Shown one piece after another: positions 5,665 through 7,281 of a stretch of DNA of 7,281 bases. Position 1 is the stretch's first letter; every line of letters starts with the position of its first letter. This stretch comes from JAFGKM01 sp964403465 (GTDB taxonomy: Bacteria > Ratteibacteria > UBA8468 > B48-G9 > JAFGKM01): contig CAYOFY010000075.1 of assembly GCA_964403465.1 (NCBI GenBank), positions 1 to 7,281 of the forward strand, read 5' to 3'. Made by a program: the position numbers and the translations under genes. Under the pieces are notes generated by a model. It did not search any database. It was given only the letters and a program-made list of their open reading frames with translations, and had not been told where the DNA came from.

Positions 5665-6069
5665 TCATATGGTCAGTTCCATCGCTTTTGTCGGACACGC
5701 CCTTATGCATATGCCGCAGGTAATGCACTTGTCCGGGTCAAAGATAACTGAAAGGTCTTTCTTATCCTGGTAGAGTGCACCCACAGGGCAAAGGGGTATG
5801 CACGCGGTGCAGTCCGTGCACAGTTCCCTTATCATCCTTATGTCGCTTGATAGCGACTGAACCCGCACGCCCATACCCCGGAGATTCTTGACCGCGGCAT
5901 CCACGTTTTCTCCCTCTCCCTGCAGGGCAAGGACAAGCGTGCCTTCTTCTTCCGGCGTCACGTACGCCTTGAGAATATTGAAGTCAAGATTATACTTCTT
6001 GACAAGGTCCGACATGATGGGCTTGTCAACAAGCGTTCTCGGGAAATGCAAGACGTATTTCTTTTCCAT
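5665..6069 (-). CDS. NIL-domain two-[4Fe-4S] ferredoxin (homocysteine biosynthesis partner)
   Basis: This 134-residue protein has an N-terminal NIL domain (about 1-75; start KKYVLHFPRTLVDKPIMSDL, ending MGVRVQSL), also found on methionine ABC transporter ATPases. A bacterial-type ferredoxin domain with two [4Fe-4S] sites follows: Cys84/87/90/94 (CTDCTACIPLCP) and Cys115/118/121/125 (CITCGICIRACP). This is the architecture of MA1822 of Methanosarcina acetivorans, genetically tied with the DUF39 protein MA1821 to making homocysteine from aspartate semialdehyde. Its likely job is to deliver electrons for reductive sulfur insertion. It starts one base after the DUF39 stop, so translation is almost certainly coupled, and its GGAGG ribosome site lies inside the last codons of that gene. 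The family and pairing are secure; the electron-donor role is known only by homology. Confidence 0.93.
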   Translation of the reverse strand: MEKKYVLHFPRTLVDKPIMSDLVKKYNLDFNILKAYVTPEEEGTLVLALQGEGENVDAAVKNLRGMGVRVQSLSSDIRMIRELCTDCTACIPLCPVGALYQDKKDLSVIFDPDKCITCGICIRACPTKAMELTI

Positions 6070-6070
6070 T

Positions 6071-7270
6071 TTATCTTCCTCCCTTCATGGGTTTGAACCT
6101 GTACCCGCTTTCCGGCCCGGGGAAACTGAAGATACTCTCGGTTAGAAGGAAACTCCCTTCCGTTATCCACTTTTTTAGCGTATCCGCAATCTCTCTTGCT
6201 GTCCTGTAACTTGAAAGTGAACCCGTGGGCACTTCCTTCTTGAGAATTTCAACCCTGCCGCTTTTCAGCTGCGCATAGTTCAATTCACCGAGTATCTTGC
6301 CGGTGCAGTTCGGATAGTCATTGCTGTAATCCACGACCGGAGCGTATATCTTTTCATCCGGGATGGCAGTCCACCGCAATATCTCCTCATTCAAAACGGG
6401 TATGGGTATGCCTATCCCCACGATGAGGCTTGTGCCGTAACCTGTCAGGCTCGCTCCCTTGATATACCGGGAGTTCATCTGTTTCAGGTCTCCTATCAGG
6501 GCAAGCGTTGCCGAACCTGCTGTTGGCACCCCGTCTTCAGTCCTTTTGACGCCGGGGTTATACTGGGTTCCCCACCACGCAACGTATCCAGTCCCGCCTC
6601 CGAGAAAGATCCTTGTGCCGAACCCGATGGTCTTCAGATATGGGTCTTTGAGCAGGGGGGAGAGTTGCCCGGCGCTGCAATAGTTGGCATTTCCCATCTC
6701 CGGCCTCAGTATCCCCATGTAGGTATATATGGGTTTTTTTGAAAGGTTGACGGCGACATTGTAATTCTGGTAGCAATTGCGGGGGTTGAAGAGAATCGCT
6801 TCGTTCACGTCTTTCAACCGTATGCGCGTTGAAACCCCTCTTCTCGGGTAGCAGTCCGTACCGTACGCGTTTATCTCAAGGGTTACCTCCTTGCCCGCTG
6901 CAAGGTCTTCAATGACATGGCCGCCTCCGTACTTGAACGAACCCGGGTGTTCGGAGTTGCGCGGGTCGTTTTCCGGGGTTGCCGCGGCGCCTATGTACGT
7001 GTCAACCGCGGCAAGTCCCGCATAAGCGGGTACGCCGTTGAGGTAGATCTTTCCGCCTCCGGCCTTGATTCGCGGATTGGAATGCCCGAGGTTGAGGAAT
7101 ACCCCGGATGAACACATGGGGCCGAATGTGCCCGTCGTTACGATATCTATCTCCCTGGCAAGTTTCTTGATGTCCTGCTTTTTTGCCAGGTCAACAATCT
7201 CTTCCGCGGTAACCACCACTGCCTTGCCTTCCTTAATCTTCTTGTTTATCTCGGCAATCGTTTTTTCCAT
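6071..7270 (-). CDS. DUF39 homocysteine biosynthesis protein (aspartate semialdehyde sulfurtransferase family)
   Basis: This 399-residue cytosolic protein belongs to the DUF39 family that inserts sulfide-level sulfur into aspartate semialdehyde to form homocysteine, bypassing O-acylhomoserine sulfhydrylation. Recognisable stretches are VTTGTFGPMCSSGVFLNLGH (44-63), GVPAYAGLAAVDTYIGA (79-95), EINAYGTDCYPRRGV (132-146), GTRIFLGGGTGYV (218-230) and SLTGYGTSLIVGIGIPIPVL (274-293). Conserved Cys53 and Cys140 are probably equivalent to the cysteine pair implicated in persulfide chemistry in MA1821. No CBS domains follow: the protein ends at the DUF39 domain plus a short tail, so it is the short bacterial form. 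AGGAGG is 5 nt before the ATG. It forms a tight pair with the NIL-ferredoxin downstream, and the NifS gene behind that offers a cysteine-derived sulfur source. Confidence 0.92.
   Translation of the reverse strand: MEKTIAEINKKIKEGKAVVVTAEEIVDLAKKQDIKKLAREIDIVTTGTFGPMCSSGVFLNLGHSNPRIKAGGGKIYLNGVPAYAGLAAVDTYIGAAATPENDPRNSEHPGSFKYGGGHVIEDLAAGKEVTLEINAYGTDCYPRRGVSTRIRLKDVNEAILFNPRNCYQNYNVAVNLSKKPIYTYMGILRPEMGNANYCSAGQLSPLLKDPYLKTIGFGTRIFLGGGTGYVAWWGTQYNPGVKRTEDGVPTAGSATLALIGDLKQMNSRYIKGASLTGYGTSLIVGIGIPIPVLNEEILRWTAIPDEKIYAPVVDYSNDYPNCTGKILGELNYAQLKSGRVEILKKEVPTGSLSSYRTAREIADTLKKWITEGSFLLTESIFSFPGPESGYRFKPMKGGR
6078..6082 (-). promoter_or_regulatory. Ribosome binding site for the NIL-ferredoxin, embedded in the DUF39 C-terminal codons
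   Basis: GGAGG on the minus strand is formed by the last Gly-Gly codons of the DUF39 gene (GGA GGA AGA TAA). It lies 8 nt before the ferredoxin ATG at 6069. Ribosomes finishing the first gene end on top of the next start, a sign of translational coupling and matched stoichiometry. Confidence 0.7.
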
Positions 7271-7275
7271 GCATG

Positions 7276-7281
7276 CCTCCT
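7276..7281 (-). promoter_or_regulatory. Ribosome binding site for the DUF39 gene
   Basis: AGGAGG on the minus strand lies 5 nt before the ATG at 7270. It selects that ATG over the out-of-frame ATG at 7274, which is only one base away from the motif. It is the strongest Shine-Dalgarno match in the window, which fits with this gene being first in the visible series. The window ends here, so the promoter is not seen. Confidence 0.7.

Overview
All supported genes lie on the minus strand, head to tail and tightly spaced, so transcription runs from high to low coordinates. The organism looks like an anaerobic, probably uncultivated bacterium. The reasons are an oxygen-sensitive Fe-S/persulfide gene set, a two-gene homocysteine system (DUF39 protein plus NIL-ferredoxin) known from methanogens and anaerobic bacteria such as sulfate reducers, and moderately GC-rich genes with short palindromic elements between them. 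The phylum cannot be fixed from this window.

In transcription order: (1) a DUF39 homocysteine-biosynthesis protein (7270-6071); (2) a NIL-domain two-cluster ferredoxin (6069-5665); (3) a 108-nt gap holding a branched palindromic element; (4) a NifS/IscS cysteine desulfurase (5556-4396); (5) quinolinate synthase NadA (4335-3439); (6) a 76-nt gap holding a second palindromic element; (7) an IscU/NifU N-terminal-type Fe-S scaffold (3362-1818) interrupted by a full-length intein with a LAGLIDADG endonuclease (3263-2124); (8) a small RseC/MucC-like membrane protein (1799-1407); (9) a stand-alone NifU C-terminal (Nfu) domain protein (1344-1114); (10) the tRNA 2-thiouridylase MnmA (1083 to the window edge), lacking only its extreme C-terminus. 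There is no gene-free stretch over 300 bases, and no tRNA, rRNA or CRISPR array was seen.

The genes form a sulfur-mobilisation cluster. NifS takes sulfur from cysteine as a persulfide. IscU and Nfu build and carry Fe-S clusters. NadA and the ferredoxin are Fe-S clients made next door. MnmA is a likely persulfide acceptor for tRNA s2U34. DUF39 plus NIL-ferredoxin insert sulfur into aspartate semialdehyde to make homocysteine.

The main surprise is the intein. It sits exactly before the first cluster-ligand cysteine of IscU, so that ligand is also the +1 splicing nucleophile and no complete scaffold exists until splicing has occurred. A second point is that MnmA keeps a CxxC motif but lacks the usual second catalytic cysteine.
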